From an uncultured Coriobacteriales bacterium (GTDB lineage Bacteria > Actinomycetota > Coriobacteriia > Coriobacteriales > UMGS124), in assembly GCA_934654475.1 (NCBI GenBank), contig CAKUFZ010000028.1, forward strand, positions 1 to 21,907: 21,907 nucleotides of DNA, given 5' to 3'. The notes beneath the pieces were generated by a model that saw only the letters and a program-made list of their open reading frames with translations, made no database searches and was not told the DNA's origin. A program made the position numbers and the translations under genes. Position 1 is the stretch's first letter; each line of letters begins with the position of its first letter. This document shows, in pieces, positions 10,601 to 18,830 of the stretch.

Positions 10601-12400
10601 TCAGCGCTGCTGCGCTGCCTCGATCGCGTTTTTGTCCAACACTACCTGAATAGCCCATGGCGGCACGGTGTCCGGCCTGAAGTCGTCGTCGTAAAAGGCG
10701 AAGGCGGTGCGGTATGCGGGCATGTAGTCGGGATACTCGCCCCAGCCGTCGGTGAAATACACAAGGCCCACCATGTTTGAGAACTCACCAGCCTCGATGA
10801 GGGCATCTACGTGGCGGAATACCGGGCGAAAGTCGGTTCCTCCGCCGCCCAGAAGCTTCATCGAACGGCCCCAGTCCCTGAGCTCGTCGAGCGAGGTGAT
10901 CACGTCTTCGGAGCGCACCTCGGTGTCGCACTGCAGGATGCGCACGTGCACCTTGCTGTGAAACGACTCGGTGGATTTGAGGATGTCAAACGTCGCATTC
11001 ACGAAGTCGCGCACGATCTCGCCTTGTACTGAGCCGCTTGTGTCAATTGCGATGACGAACTCGCGCACGCGCTTTTCCTCGCGGTATTCGAGGGGCTCGA
11101 TGAGGGGGACGTTGCCGTAGAGGTCGATGCCGTAGGTGTAGTACACATAGTCGAACTCGTCGTCGGAGAGCCTCATGACCTCGCCGGGTACGGCGAACTG
11201 GCGTAAGAACTCGCTGTAGTCCACTGGTTCGTGCGAAGCCTGCTCAAGCTCGTCCACCAGCCCGCTGAGAGTCTCGCCGCGCGCCTTGGCATACGTCTGC
11301 AAGTTGACCGCGAGTGCTGAGGCCACGTCGCGCCACTCGGAAACCTGCTGCTCGCGCGAGGGGAGGTTGACCCAGCGAAACGCCATACCTGCCTGCAAGG
11401 AGCGATAGCTTTCTTCCGACGAGCCCGGTTCCGATCCCTGAGAGCGCTGCTGTACGTTCGCGGTGTCGCGGGCTCCGTTGGGGTTGTTGCCGTCTGGCTC
11501 GCACTCGGATTCGTCGGAACCGTTGCCTTCCGACCCGTGTTTGCTGCCACCCGTGTCTTTGGCGTTGCTGGGGTCGTCGCATGGTTCGCACTCGGATTCG
11601 TCGGAGCCGTTGCCTTCCGACTCGCGTTCGCTGTCGCCTTCGTCTTTGCCGTCGCTGGGGTCGCCGTCATCTGGTTCGCGTTCGGCCTCATCGGATTCTT
11701 TGTCCGGCTCCTGCGTCTGGGAGTCAGAGGATTTGGGCTGCTCGGGGGCCTTCTGCGTGTTGCTCGATGACCCTGTGCCATTGGTGCCGGCTGTGGGAAC
11801 AGGGTCTTCAACGTTCACTTGCCACCAGGGTTCGTGATCATCTGCTGCAAAGAGCTTCGCCCATTCGTCGAGCATGCGTGCCCATTTTCCTGCGCGCAGC
11901 CTCCCATATATTTTTTCGGCTGTTGCTTTGCATTCTAGCTGGCGCTCGAGATCGGCAATGGTGGACTGTATCTTTCGCCCGCGTGCTCCATCGCGAGGGC
12001 CGAGCACCTCGAGCGAGACGCGCTCGGCTGCGATATCGCAGGCGATGTTCCATAATGCGCAATCCACCGTGGGGCCCACGTAGGGATGCAGGAATATGCA
12101 GTGTGCCACCGTGTGCATAAGGTCGTGGGCCGACACAGTGCCCTTGCGACTGAAGTCATCGAGCATTTGGTTGGCGTCGAGGTACAGGGCATAGCCGTCC
12201 GTTGCTAAGGGGCGCGCCAGGCCGATTGCCTCTAAAACTTCGAGCCTTCCCACGGCGGGGGCCAAAAAGTGGTTGTCTGCCAGCAACGTGGCCTTTGTCA
12301 GGTCGAGAACTTTGCGGGCAACGGTGAACTGGCGCCGCTCGATGTCCGCGTGCTCGCCTGGGCGTTCTGCCCCTTCGGGATAATGTGCTGGTAGTGCCAT
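10601..12400 (-). CDS. VWA-domain protein with degenerate metallopeptidase-like N-terminal domain
   Basis: This 599-residue protein pairs with the MoxR ATPase 24 nt downstream. The N-terminal part resembles the DUF2201/VWA-associated putative metallopeptidase domain. It carries H96-TVA-H100 followed by another His, so the catalytic Glu of an HExxH motif is replaced. Residues about 192-335 are an acidic, Ser/Asn-rich low-complexity linker with 29-residue tandem repeats. The C-terminal VWA domain has a complete metal-ion-dependent adhesion site: D453-TSGS, Thr522 in GGGGTDFRP, and Asp551 in TDGWGE. MoxR and VWA pairs act together in metal insertion, complex remodelling and conflict systems. The start at 12400 is chosen for GGGAGGGG about 11 nt upstream and the lack of any ribosome site at the longer 12469 start. 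No signal peptide is visible. Confidence 0.87.
   Translation of the reverse strand: MALPAHYPEGAERPGEHADIERRQFTVARKVLDLTKATLLADNHFLAPAVGRLEVLEAIGLARPLATDGYALYLDANQMLDDFSRKGTVSAHDLMHTVAHCIFLHPYVGPTVDCALWNIACDIAAERVSLEVLGPRDGARGRKIQSTIADLERQLECKATAEKIYGRLRAGKWARMLDEWAKLFAADDHEPWWQVNVEDPVPTAGTNGTGSSSNTQKAPEQPKSSDSQTQEPDKESDEAEREPDDGDPSDGKDEGDSERESEGNGSDESECEPCDDPSNAKDTGGSKHGSEGNGSDESECEPDGNNPNGARDTANVQQRSQGSEPGSSEESYRSLQAGMAFRWVNLPSREQQVSEWRDVASALAVNLQTYAKARGETLSGLVDELEQASHEPVDYSEFLRQFAVPGEVMRLSDDEFDYVYYTYGIDLYGNVPLIEPLEYREEKRVREFVIAIDTSGSVQGEIVRDFVNATFDILKSTESFHSKVHVRILQCDTEVRSEDVITSLDELRDWGRSMKLLGGGGTDFRPVFRHVDALIEAGEFSNMVGLVYFTDGWGEYPDYMPAYRTAFAFYDDDFRPDTVPPWAIQVVLDKNAIEAAQQR
11495..11633 (-). 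repeat. 87-nt tandem repeats coding for an acidic linker
   Basis: Two near-identical stretches of about 52 nt start at 11495 and 11582, exactly 87 nt (29 codons) apart. A more diverged third copy continues toward 11700. They encode repeats of the type SEGNGSDESECEP inside the VWA protein. The spacing in whole codons keeps the frame open, so copy number could change without breaking the gene. Confidence 0.75.
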
Positions 12401-12568
12401 GAGGCGTAGCCCCTCCCGTAGTTCGTAACATACTCGGCTGCTGTGGGCCGATGCTGCCAAGACGGCCATCTATGTGCAGACGGTCCGGTCGCCCGAACCC
12501 GGGCGCCCGCGCGTAGTGTGAGCGGCATGGCCGTGCACATCGTAGAATTCATTGCAGATCGTCAGGCA

Positions 12569-12601
12569 CCCTCGCCGCGGGGTGTATGCCCGCGGCGAGG
12601 G
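12569..12601 (-). terminator. Perfect 13-bp hairpin after the LRR genes
   Basis: CCCTCGCCGCGGG (12569-12581) pairs perfectly with 12589-12601 around a 7-nt loop, about 33 nt after the LRR stop. There is no clear T-tract on the minus strand. It may be a weak terminator or an mRNA-stabilising hairpin that still allows readthrough to the VWA and MoxR genes. Confidence 0.55.
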
Positions 12602-12633
12602 AGTCGTGCTTCCGTTTTTCGCGCGTCTCTTCG

Positions 12634-15078
12634 CTACAGCTCGAGGTCGGAGCCGGGTTTTCCCAGCGTCTCGGCGTATTCCATGAGCTTGGCGACTGTC
12701 TCGGTATTCTTGGTCTTGCGCGCTTCCTCGAGGTAGGCGGGAAGAGTTTTCGCTGTGATGAGGCGCTCCCGAATCACAAGGTCGAGGAGGCTGGGGTTGG
12801 CCATGGTCAGGGGGATATGCGACTTGATGTATTTGATATGGGAAGCCCTGCGCTGCTCGCTGCCTGAAGGATCCTCGGCGAATGTCAGGACCGCAGCGGG
12901 TTTTAACGGCGGTTTCAGCGACCTCAAGTCCTCCACCCAGATTCGCTCGGGAAGCATGTCGCCGAGCTCGGGAATGCCAATGAATGCGTCTTTGCCGATG
13001 GCAGACGGCGTGCTTCCGTTGATGCGGATGGACCTGCATCCCCGGAAGGCCCCTTTGCCGATGGAAGACAGGCTGTTTCCGTTGAGATGGATGGCTTTGC
13101 ACCACTCGAAGGCAAATCCGCCAATCTCGGTCACGCTCCCGGGTATCGCGACTGACTTGAGTTGTGCGCATCCCGAGAAGGCGTGGCTACCGATTTTGGC
13201 TACGCCCTCGGGTATCACGACTGACTTGAGGGATTGGCACCTCAAGAAGACGAAAGCGTCGATTTCGGTCACGCCCTCGGGTATCGTGACCGACTTGAGG
13301 GATAAGCAATCCAAGAAAGCCCCCTCACCGATCTTAGTTACACTCTCGGGTATCACGACGGACTCGAGGAGCTCACACTTCCGGAAGGCCTCTTCGCCAA
13401 TCTTGGTTACGCCCTTGGGTATTGCGACTGACTTGAGGTGTGCGCATCCATAGAAGGCGCTATTGCCGATTTCGGTCGCACCCTCGGGTATCACGACGTT
13501 CTCGAGGAATTTGCAATAAGAGAAGGAGGATTCGCCGATTACGGTCACGCTTTCGGGTATCGCGACCGACTTGAGGTGCACGCATTCCGAGAAGGCACTA
13601 GCGCCGATTTCGGTCACGCCTTTAGGTATCGCGACGGTCTCGAGGGATTCGCAACGCGAGAAGGCGCAGCTGCCGATCTTGGTCACGCTTTCGGGCATCG
13701 TGATTGACTTGAGGTTCACGCATTCCGAGAAAGCGTCATTGCCAATTCTGGTCACGCCCTCGGGTATCGCGACGGACTCGAGGGATTCGTAATCTTTGAA
13801 TGCCCCTTCGCCGATCTCGGTCACGCCCTCGGGTATCGCGACGTTGAGATTGCAGCCCGTGTACTCAATCAGCACACCTTTGCTGGTCTTGAAGTCCTCC
13901 ATATGGTGGGTGTCGGGCTTCTGCGGCGCCTCGGCATACTCCATGAGCTTGGCGATGGCCTCGGTATTCTCGGTCTTGCGCGCCTCCTCGAGGTAGGCGG
14001 GAAGGGTCTCCGCTGTGACGAGCCGCTCCCGAATCGCCAGGTCGAGGATGCTGGGATTGGCCACGGTCAGGGGGATGTGCGACTTGATGTACTTGAGATG
14101 GGAGGCCTTGCGTTGCTCGCTGCCCGAGGGGTTTTCGGCGAATGCCAGGACTGCGGTGGGTTTCAACGCTGGTTCCAGCGATCCCAGGTCTTCCGCCCAG
14201 ATTCGCTCGGGAAGCATGTCGCCGAACGCGGCTTTGCCGATGACGGACGGCGTGCTTCCATTGATGCGGATGGACTTGCACCCCCGGAAGGCCCCTGCGC
14301 CGATTTCCGTCACGCCCTCGGGTATCGTGACGGACTCGAGGGATTTGCAATTCTCGAAGGCGCCATCGCCAATTTTGGTCACGCCCCCGGGTATCGTGAC
14401 GGACTCGAGGGATTCGCATCCCGAGAAGATGTAGCTTTCGATTACGGTCACGCCCTCCGGTATCGTGACAGACTTGAGGGATTTGCACCCCGAGAAGGCG
14501 CTGGCGCCGATCTCAGTCACGCTCCCGGGTATCGCGACTGACTTGAGGGACCTGCAACCAGCGAAGGCAGATTCGCCTATCTCGGTCACGCCTTCGGGTA
14601 TTGCGACCGACTTGAGGGATTCGCAGTCCTCGAAGGCCCTCCAGCGGATCCAAGTCGTGCTTCCCGGTATCGTGACGGACTCGAGGGATTTGCATCCCGA
14701 GAAGACCATGTTCCTGATTATGGTCACGCCTTCGGGTATCGCGACTGACTTGAGGGACCTGCAACCAGCGAAGGCAGATTCGCCTATCTTGGTTACACCC
14801 TCGGGTATCGTGATAGACTCGAGGGATTTGCAATTCTCGAAGGCCCGTTCGCCGATCTTGTTCACACCCTTGGGTATCGTGACTGACTTGAGGCGCGCGC
14901 ATACAAAGAAAGCACTGTTGCCAATCTTGGTCACGCCCTCGGGTATCACGAGTGATTCGAGAATGCAATTCAGGAAGGCTAGTTTTCCAATCTCGGTCAC
15001 GCCTTCGGGTATCACGACGTTGTGATCGTGGCCTGTGTACTTGACCAGCACGCCTTTGCGAATTATGAAGTCCTCCAT
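12634..15078 (-). CDS. BspA-like LRR_5 protein, two fused cassettes, no signal peptide
   Basis: This 814-residue protein is made almost wholly of 23-residue BspA/LRR_5-type leucine-rich repeats with the pattern LKSVTIPEGVTEIGxxAFxxC. It consists of two homologous cassettes. Residues 1-392 start MEDFIIRKGVLVKYTG, carry about 11 repeats and end in a helical cap. Residues 393-814 start again with MEDFKTSKGVLIEYTG, carry about 11-12 repeats and end in a cap of the same kind. Each cap reads roughly PSGSEQR...HLKYIKSHIPL...LPAYLEEARKTENTEAIAKLMEY. The start at 15078 has AAAGGAA 7 nt upstream, and the longer frame lacks these features. There is no signal peptide or membrane anchor, unlike surface BspA, so it is probably cytoplasmic. 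LRR proteins bind other proteins; the partner is unknown. It lies 110 nt downstream of a related gene. Confidence 0.88.
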   Translation of the reverse strand: MEDFIIRKGVLVKYTGHDHNVVIPEGVTEIGKLAFLNCILESLVIPEGVTKIGNSAFFVCARLKSVTIPKGVNKIGERAFENCKSLESITIPEGVTKIGESAFAGCRSLKSVAIPEGVTIIRNMVFSGCKSLESVTIPGSTTWIRWRAFEDCESLKSVAIPEGVTEIGESAFAGCRSLKSVAIPGSVTEIGASAFSGCKSLKSVTIPEGVTVIESYIFSGCESLESVTIPGGVTKIGDGAFENCKSLESVTIPEGVTEIGAGAFRGCKSIRINGSTPSVIGKAAFGDMLPERIWAEDLGSLEPALKPTAVLAFAENPSGSEQRKASHLKYIKSHIPLTVANPSILDLAIRERLVTAETLPAYLEEARKTENTEAIAKLMEYAEAPQKPDTHHMEDFKTSKGVLIEYTGCNLNVAIPEGVTEIGEGAFKDYESLESVAIPEGVTRIGNDAFSECVNLKSITMPESVTKIGSCAFSRCESLETVAIPKGVTEIGASAFSECVHLKSVAIPESVTVIGESSFSYCKFLENVVIPEGATEIGNSAFYGCAHLKSVAIPKGVTKIGEEAFRKCELLESVVIPESVTKIGEGAFLDCLSLKSVTIPEGVTEIDAFVFLRCQSLKSVVIPEGVAKIGSHAFSGCAQLKSVAIPGSVTEIGGFAFEWCKAIHLNGNSLSSIGKGAFRGCRSIRINGSTPSAIGKDAFIGIPELGDMLPERIWVEDLRSLKPPLKPAAVLTFAEDPSGSEQRRASHIKYIKSHIPLTMANPSLLDLVIRERLITAKTLPAYLEEARKTKNTETVAKLMEYAETLGKPGSDLEL
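13070..15060 (-). repeat. 69-nt tandem repeats of the LRR-coding DNA
   Basis: More than twenty copies of a 69-nt unit (23 codons, around CTCGGGTATCGTGAC on the plus strand) run through the gene in two blocks. The blocks are about 13090-13850 and 14290-15040, separated by the cap and new N-terminus of the second cassette. Copies differ mainly at variable surface positions, as expected for repeats that recombine. Confidence 0.85.
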
Positions 15079-15117
15079 ACGTGTTCCTTTCGGAGTATGT
15101 GTCGGTCTTGGGCCGAC

Positions 15118-15147
15118 GAATCTCGGACTATGCCAGGAGGAGCCTGG
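15118..15147 (-). repeat. Leader repeat, copy 1, with hairpin
   Basis: GAATCTCGGACTATGCCAGG (15118-15137) is identical to 17264-17283. Both copies lie 33-45 nt upstream of an LRR gene start and both continue into a CCAGG...CCTGG hairpin. This shows that the intergenic leader was duplicated with the genes. Confidence 0.8.
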
Positions 15148-15188
15148 TGGACAGGGGGCAAGCCTGGCTCGGTAGGTGCATCTCTTCG

Positions 15189-17231
15189 CTAGAGCTCGAG
15201 GCCGGAGCCGGGCTTCCCCAGTGTCTTGGCGTACTCCATGAGCTTGGCGATGGCCTCGGTATTCTCGGCCTTGCGCGCTTCCTCGAGGTAGGCGGGAAGG
15301 GTCTTTGCGGTGATGAGCCACTCTTTAATTACCAGGTCGAGGAGGCTGGGATTGGCCACGGTAAGGGGAATGTGCGACTTGATGTACTTGATATGGGAGG
15401 CCCTGCGCTGATCGCTGCCTGAAGGGTCCTCGGCGAACCCCAGGACTGCGGTGGGTTTCATCTGCGTTGTCAGCGAATTCAGGTGTTCCGCCCAAATTCG
15501 CTCCGGCAGCCCGTCGCCAAAGGCGTGTACTCCGGCGGCGGGCACCCTGATTCCAGGCAAACGAACGTACGATGCGCTCAGGGCTCCTTCGCCAAAATCC
15601 TCTACAGACTCGGGCACAGTAACGGACTTGCACTTCTTGAAGGCCCAGTCTCCGATGAATGCCGTGCACCCAGACTCAACGGTGGCCTCGAGGGAGCCGC
15701 AGCGTTCGAAGGCAGAGACGCCGATTCTGGTTACTCCAGCGGGTATGGTAATGGACTTGAGAGATCTGCAACGCTCGAAGGCGCCTTTACCGATCTCGGT
15801 CATGCTTTTGGGCAGCTCGATTGATTTGAGGCGCCCGCAGCCCTTAAAGGCGTGGTCGCAGATTCCGGTCACACCTTCGGGAATCGTGACCGATTTGAGG
15901 GTGTCGCAATGCCAGAAGGCGTCTTCGCCGATTTCCGTTACGCCTTGAGGAATCGAAACGTCGCCGCCGGGGCCGGCATAGGCGACCAAGGTGCTCCCAG
16001 CGATTTCGAACTCTTCGGTGGGGGGTTGGCCGCCAGCCTGCGAAATATCGGGCTGGGCGGGTAATCCATCCTCGTCAATGAGGCCGTGCTTGACCATCAG
16101 AGCGAGAAGTGCGGGGTGATCCTTGGTGTGGCTGACAAGCCTCGAGGTGTTCGTCCTGATGTACTTGAGGTGGGACGTCTGGCGCTGCTCGCTGCCTGAA
16201 GGGTCTTCGGCGAAGCATACAGCTGCGGCGGGCCTCAGGGCAGGCGTCAGGCATGCAATGTCTTCCACCCAGATTTTCTCAGGAAGCTTGACGCTGAAGG
16301 CAGTCGAGCCGACGGTGGATGCCCTGCATCCGACAAAGCGGACGTATGGTGCGTCAAGACTTGCTTCGCCGAACGACTTCAGGGACTCGGGCACTTCGAG
16401 GGACTTGAGGGACTTGCACTTTTCGAAGGGTCGGTCGCCGATCTCTGTTACGGTGTCGGGAATCTTGAAGGATTCGAGGGAGTCGCATTTTTCGAAGGCA
16501 CCCTGGCCGATTTTCTTCAAGCCTTCGTGCAACTTGACAGATTTGAGAGACTTGCATTTCGAGAAGGCGCCTGTGCCAATCTCAACCACGCTACTGGGTA
16601 TCTCGATGGACATGAGGGACTTGCAGTCCTGGAAGGCATAATTGCCGATTCTGGTCACGCCTTCGGGTATGTTGACACCCAAGAGGGATTTGCAGAACTG
16701 AAAGGCAATGTCGCTTATTTCGGTCCAGTCTTCGGGTACGTTGACCACAGTAATGGACTTATTACCCCTGTACAGGTATCTGTCATCTTCATCCAGGGAG
16801 AGGTCGCCTCCATTTCTGTAATTTTTAATAACCTCCGATCTGCCTGGTGCGGATTTAAAGGTCTCTGCAAATTCATCTCCGGTGACATAGAAGACGACAT
16901 GGACTTTGGCTTTGAAGCCCACCTCGGGAATCTGCTCGGCAAGTAGGGTGGCAAACTTACTCACGCATTCGGATGTTTCAAAGCAGCCACACTCATCCTC
17001 GCTGAAGGTGAGCTTCCCTCCTGCCATCATGGGACGCCAGTCGCGATTCCAGTCTTGTTTATCGCCCCACCCGTAGATTTCCTCAACGATCCAGCTCATG
17101 CTGTTGGAGTAGCCGGGTGTGTATGCGTCTTTGTTGTCTTGGACGAAGCTGTTGATAAAGGCGAAGAGCTGATCTTCGTTACCTGCAATATTTGTGATAT
17201 GAAACCGTGTCGAAGCCACATCGGTTGCCAT
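15189..17231 (-). CDS. LRR_5 protein with unusual N-terminal domain and two LRR/cap cassettes
   Basis: This 680-residue relative of the downstream LRR protein has a different N-terminus. Residues 1 to about 150 form a non-repetitive domain rich in aromatic residues (SMSWIVEEIYGWGDKQDW; GGKLTFSEDECGCFET). Its layout loosely recalls small ferredoxin-like domains of the DUF1281/YubB type, but I do not firmly recognise it. LRR block 1 spans about 150-310. It is followed by a degenerate cap (PSGSEQRQTSHLKYIRTNT...), a second cassette restarting at FEIAGSTLVAYAGPGGDVS (about 405), LRR block 2, and a full cap (HIKYIKSHIPLTVANPSLLD...) to the end. No signal peptide is seen. The start at 17231 has GAAGGGA 9 nt upstream. 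It probably shares a transcript with the 12634-15078 gene. Confidence 0.86.
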   Translation of the reverse strand: MATDVASTRFHITNIAGNEDQLFAFINSFVQDNKDAYTPGYSNSMSWIVEEIYGWGDKQDWNRDWRPMMAGGKLTFSEDECGCFETSECVSKFATLLAEQIPEVGFKAKVHVVFYVTGDEFAETFKSAPGRSEVIKNYRNGGDLSLDEDDRYLYRGNKSITVVNVPEDWTEISDIAFQFCKSLLGVNIPEGVTRIGNYAFQDCKSLMSIEIPSSVVEIGTGAFSKCKSLKSVKLHEGLKKIGQGAFEKCDSLESFKIPDTVTEIGDRPFEKCKSLKSLEVPESLKSFGEASLDAPYVRFVGCRASTVGSTAFSVKLPEKIWVEDIACLTPALRPAAAVCFAEDPSGSEQRQTSHLKYIRTNTSRLVSHTKDHPALLALMVKHGLIDEDGLPAQPDISQAGGQPPTEEFEIAGSTLVAYAGPGGDVSIPQGVTEIGEDAFWHCDTLKSVTIPEGVTGICDHAFKGCGRLKSIELPKSMTEIGKGAFERCRSLKSITIPAGVTRIGVSAFERCGSLEATVESGCTAFIGDWAFKKCKSVTVPESVEDFGEGALSASYVRLPGIRVPAAGVHAFGDGLPERIWAEHLNSLTTQMKPTAVLGFAEDPSGSDQRRASHIKYIKSHIPLTVANPSLLDLVIKEWLITAKTLPAYLEEARKAENTEAIAKLMEYAKTLGKPGSGLEL

Positions 17232-17263
17232 GCGGAGTCCCTTCTCCCCTTGGAAAAAGCGGT

Positions 17264-17293
17264 GAATCTCGGACTATGCCAGGCTAAGCCTGG
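17264..17293 (-). repeat. Leader repeat, copy 2, with hairpin
   Basis: This is the second copy of the 20-nt sequence seen at 15118-15137, here joined to an 8-bp palindrome GCCAGGCTAAGCCTGGC (17279-17295). It lies 33 nt upstream of the 680-residue LRR gene and just after the remnant cassette's stop codon, the same position as copy 1. Confidence 0.8.
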
Positions 17294-17504
17294 CGAGAGG
17301 GAAGGTCAAGCTTTCCTCGGTGGACGCGGTGCCGCTAGGGCTTAGGGCTGGAGATGCCCGACCGGTTCCTTCGGCATTTCCTGCTTTGGGCGCCGTGCCG
17401 CTAGGTTTCGAGGCGGGTGCGGGTTTCCGCGACGTTGCGACATACTCCATGAGCAGGGCGACCGCCTCGGCGTTGTTGACTTCGCGAGCTGCCGTGAGAT
17501 GGGC
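17274..17504 (-). pseudogene. 5'-truncated remnant of an LRR-protein C-terminal cap
   Basis: The minus-strand frame from 17504 reads AHLTAAREVNNAEAVALLMEY and then ATSRKP. This aligns with the cap of the LRR proteins (AYLEEARKAENTEAIAKLMEY...GKP). Nothing of the LRR part or a start codon remains upstream, because the sequence meets the purH terminator at about 17508. After the match the frame runs into a Pro/Ala/Ser-rich tail that includes a repeated GTGCCGCTAGG, and stops at 17274. It is best explained as the leftover 3' end of a further cassette deleted by recombination. No ribosome site is seen, so it is unlikely to be expressed. Confidence 0.6.
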
Positions 17505-17507
17505 TGC

Positions 17508-17557
17508 AAAACAATGCAAAACAAAGCGGGCTCGGGCGGTTATGCCCGAGCCCGCTT
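17508..17557 (-). terminator. Terminator of the purine operon
   Basis: A perfect 14-bp stem (17524-17537 with 17544-17557) has a 6-nt loop. On the minus strand it is followed by the T-rich run TTTGTTTTGC. It lies about 77 nt past the stop of the AICAR transformylase gene. Confidence 0.88.
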
Positions 17558-17633
17558 CATGCAAAGCGATGGATGCGCAGTGCTGGTCGAGGCGCTGGCT
17601 GGAGTGCCGCGTGTCTCGTGAACCGCGCTTGGA

Positions 17634-18812
17634 TTAGTGGTGGAACAGGCGCATGCCGGTGAAGGCCATGGCGATGCCGTAGCGGTCGGCCGTCTCAATC
17701 ACGTTGTCGTCGCGGATAGAGCCGCCCGGCTCGACGATGAAGTCGACGCCCGACTTGCGGGCGCGCTCAACGTTGTCGCCGAAGGGGAAGAAGGCGTCGG
17801 AGCCAACGGTCACGCCCTTCTGCGTGGCGATCCAAGCCTTCTTCTCCTCACGGGTGAGGGGCTCGGGCTTCACCTTGAATACCTGCTGCCACTCGCCGTC
17901 GCGCAGGACGTCTTCCCACTCGTCGGAGGTGTAGACGTCGATGGCGTTGTCGCGGTTGGGGCGGCGGATGCCGTCGACGAACTCAAGGCCGAGCACGCGG
18001 GGGTGCTGGCGCAGGTACCAGTTGTCGGCCTTGTTGCCGGCAAGGCGCGTGCAGTGGATGCGGCTCTGCTGGCCGGCGCCGATGCCGATGGCCTGGCCGT
18101 CCTTGACGTAGCACACCGAGTTGGACTGCGTGTACTTGAGCGTGATGAGGGCGACGACCATGTCGATCTTGGCCGACTCGGGAATCTCCCTGTTTTGCGT
18201 CACGACGTTGGTGAGCAGGGACTCGTTGATCTCGTAGTTGTTGCGGCCCTGCTCAAAGGTGATGCCGAAGACGTCCTTGGTCTCCTGGGGGGCAGGCACG
18301 TAGTCGGGGTCGATCTGGACGACGTTGTACTTGCCGGCCTTCTTGGTCTTGAGGATCTCAAGAGCCTCGTCGGTATAGCCGGGAGCGATGATACCGTCGG
18401 AAACCTCGCCCTTGAGGTAGTGGGCCACGTCGGCGTCGCAGGTGTCGGACAGGGCCACCCAGTCGCCGTAGGAGCACAGGCGGTCGGCACCGCGAGCGCG
18501 GATGTAGGCGCAGGCGATGGCGGAGAGCTCGCCGGGCTCGTCGACGAAGTACATCTTGCGGTCGGTCTCGCTGAGCGGCTTGCCCACGGCAGCACCAGCA
18601 GGGGAGACGTGCTTGAAGGAAGCGGCGGCGGGAAGGCCCGTGGCGGCCTTCAGCTCACGCACGAGCTGCCAGGAGTTGAAGGCGTCGAGGAAGTTGATGT
18701 AGCCAGGCTTGCCGTTGAGGACGCTAAGGGGCAGGTCAGAGCCGTCCTTCATGTAAATGCGGGAGGGCTTCTGGTTGGGGTTGCAGCCGTACTTGAGCTC
18801 GAGTTCGTTCAT
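17634..18812 (-). CDS. AICAR transformylase (PurH C-terminal domain only)
   Basis: This 392-residue protein matches the stand-alone AICAR transformylase family. It transfers the formyl group of 10-formyl-THF to AICAR to give FAICAR in purine synthesis. It lacks the N-terminal MGS-like IMP cyclohydrolase domain of usual bifunctional PurH (about 510-530 residues). Visible family signatures include ELKYGCNPNQKPS at the N-terminus, SFKHVSPAGAAVG (the catalytic Lys-His region), YTQSNSVCYVKDGQAIGIGAGQQSR, and SDAFFPFGDNVERARKSGV. The start at 18812 has AAGGAGA upstream and the family N-terminus. The missing cyclohydrolase activity is supplied by the PurO-type gene 325 nt upstream on the same strand. 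Together they form the last two steps to IMP. A terminator follows at 17508. Confidence 0.93.
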   Translation of the reverse strand: MNELELKYGCNPNQKPSRIYMKDGSDLPLSVLNGKPGYINFLDAFNSWQLVRELKAATGLPAAASFKHVSPAGAAVGKPLSETDRKMYFVDEPGELSAIACAYIRARGADRLCSYGDWVALSDTCDADVAHYLKGEVSDGIIAPGYTDEALEILKTKKAGKYNVVQIDPDYVPAPQETKDVFGITFEQGRNNYEINESLLTNVVTQNREIPESAKIDMVVALITLKYTQSNSVCYVKDGQAIGIGAGQQSRIHCTRLAGNKADNWYLRQHPRVLGLEFVDGIRRPNRDNAIDVYTSDEWEDVLRDGEWQQVFKVKPEPLTREEKKAWIATQKGVTVGSDAFFPFGDNVERARKSGVDFIVEPGGSIRDDNVIETADRYGIAMAFTGMRLFHH

Positions 18813-18830
18813 GTGGGGTCTCCTTGGTAG

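Noticed and set aside
12755..15422. Regular repeats that could suggest a CRISPR array, and several plus-strand frames in the same place
   Set aside because: The 69-nt period is 23 codons of an LRR_5 protein on the minus strand and has no unique spacers. The plus-strand frames stay open only because the repeat is in register.
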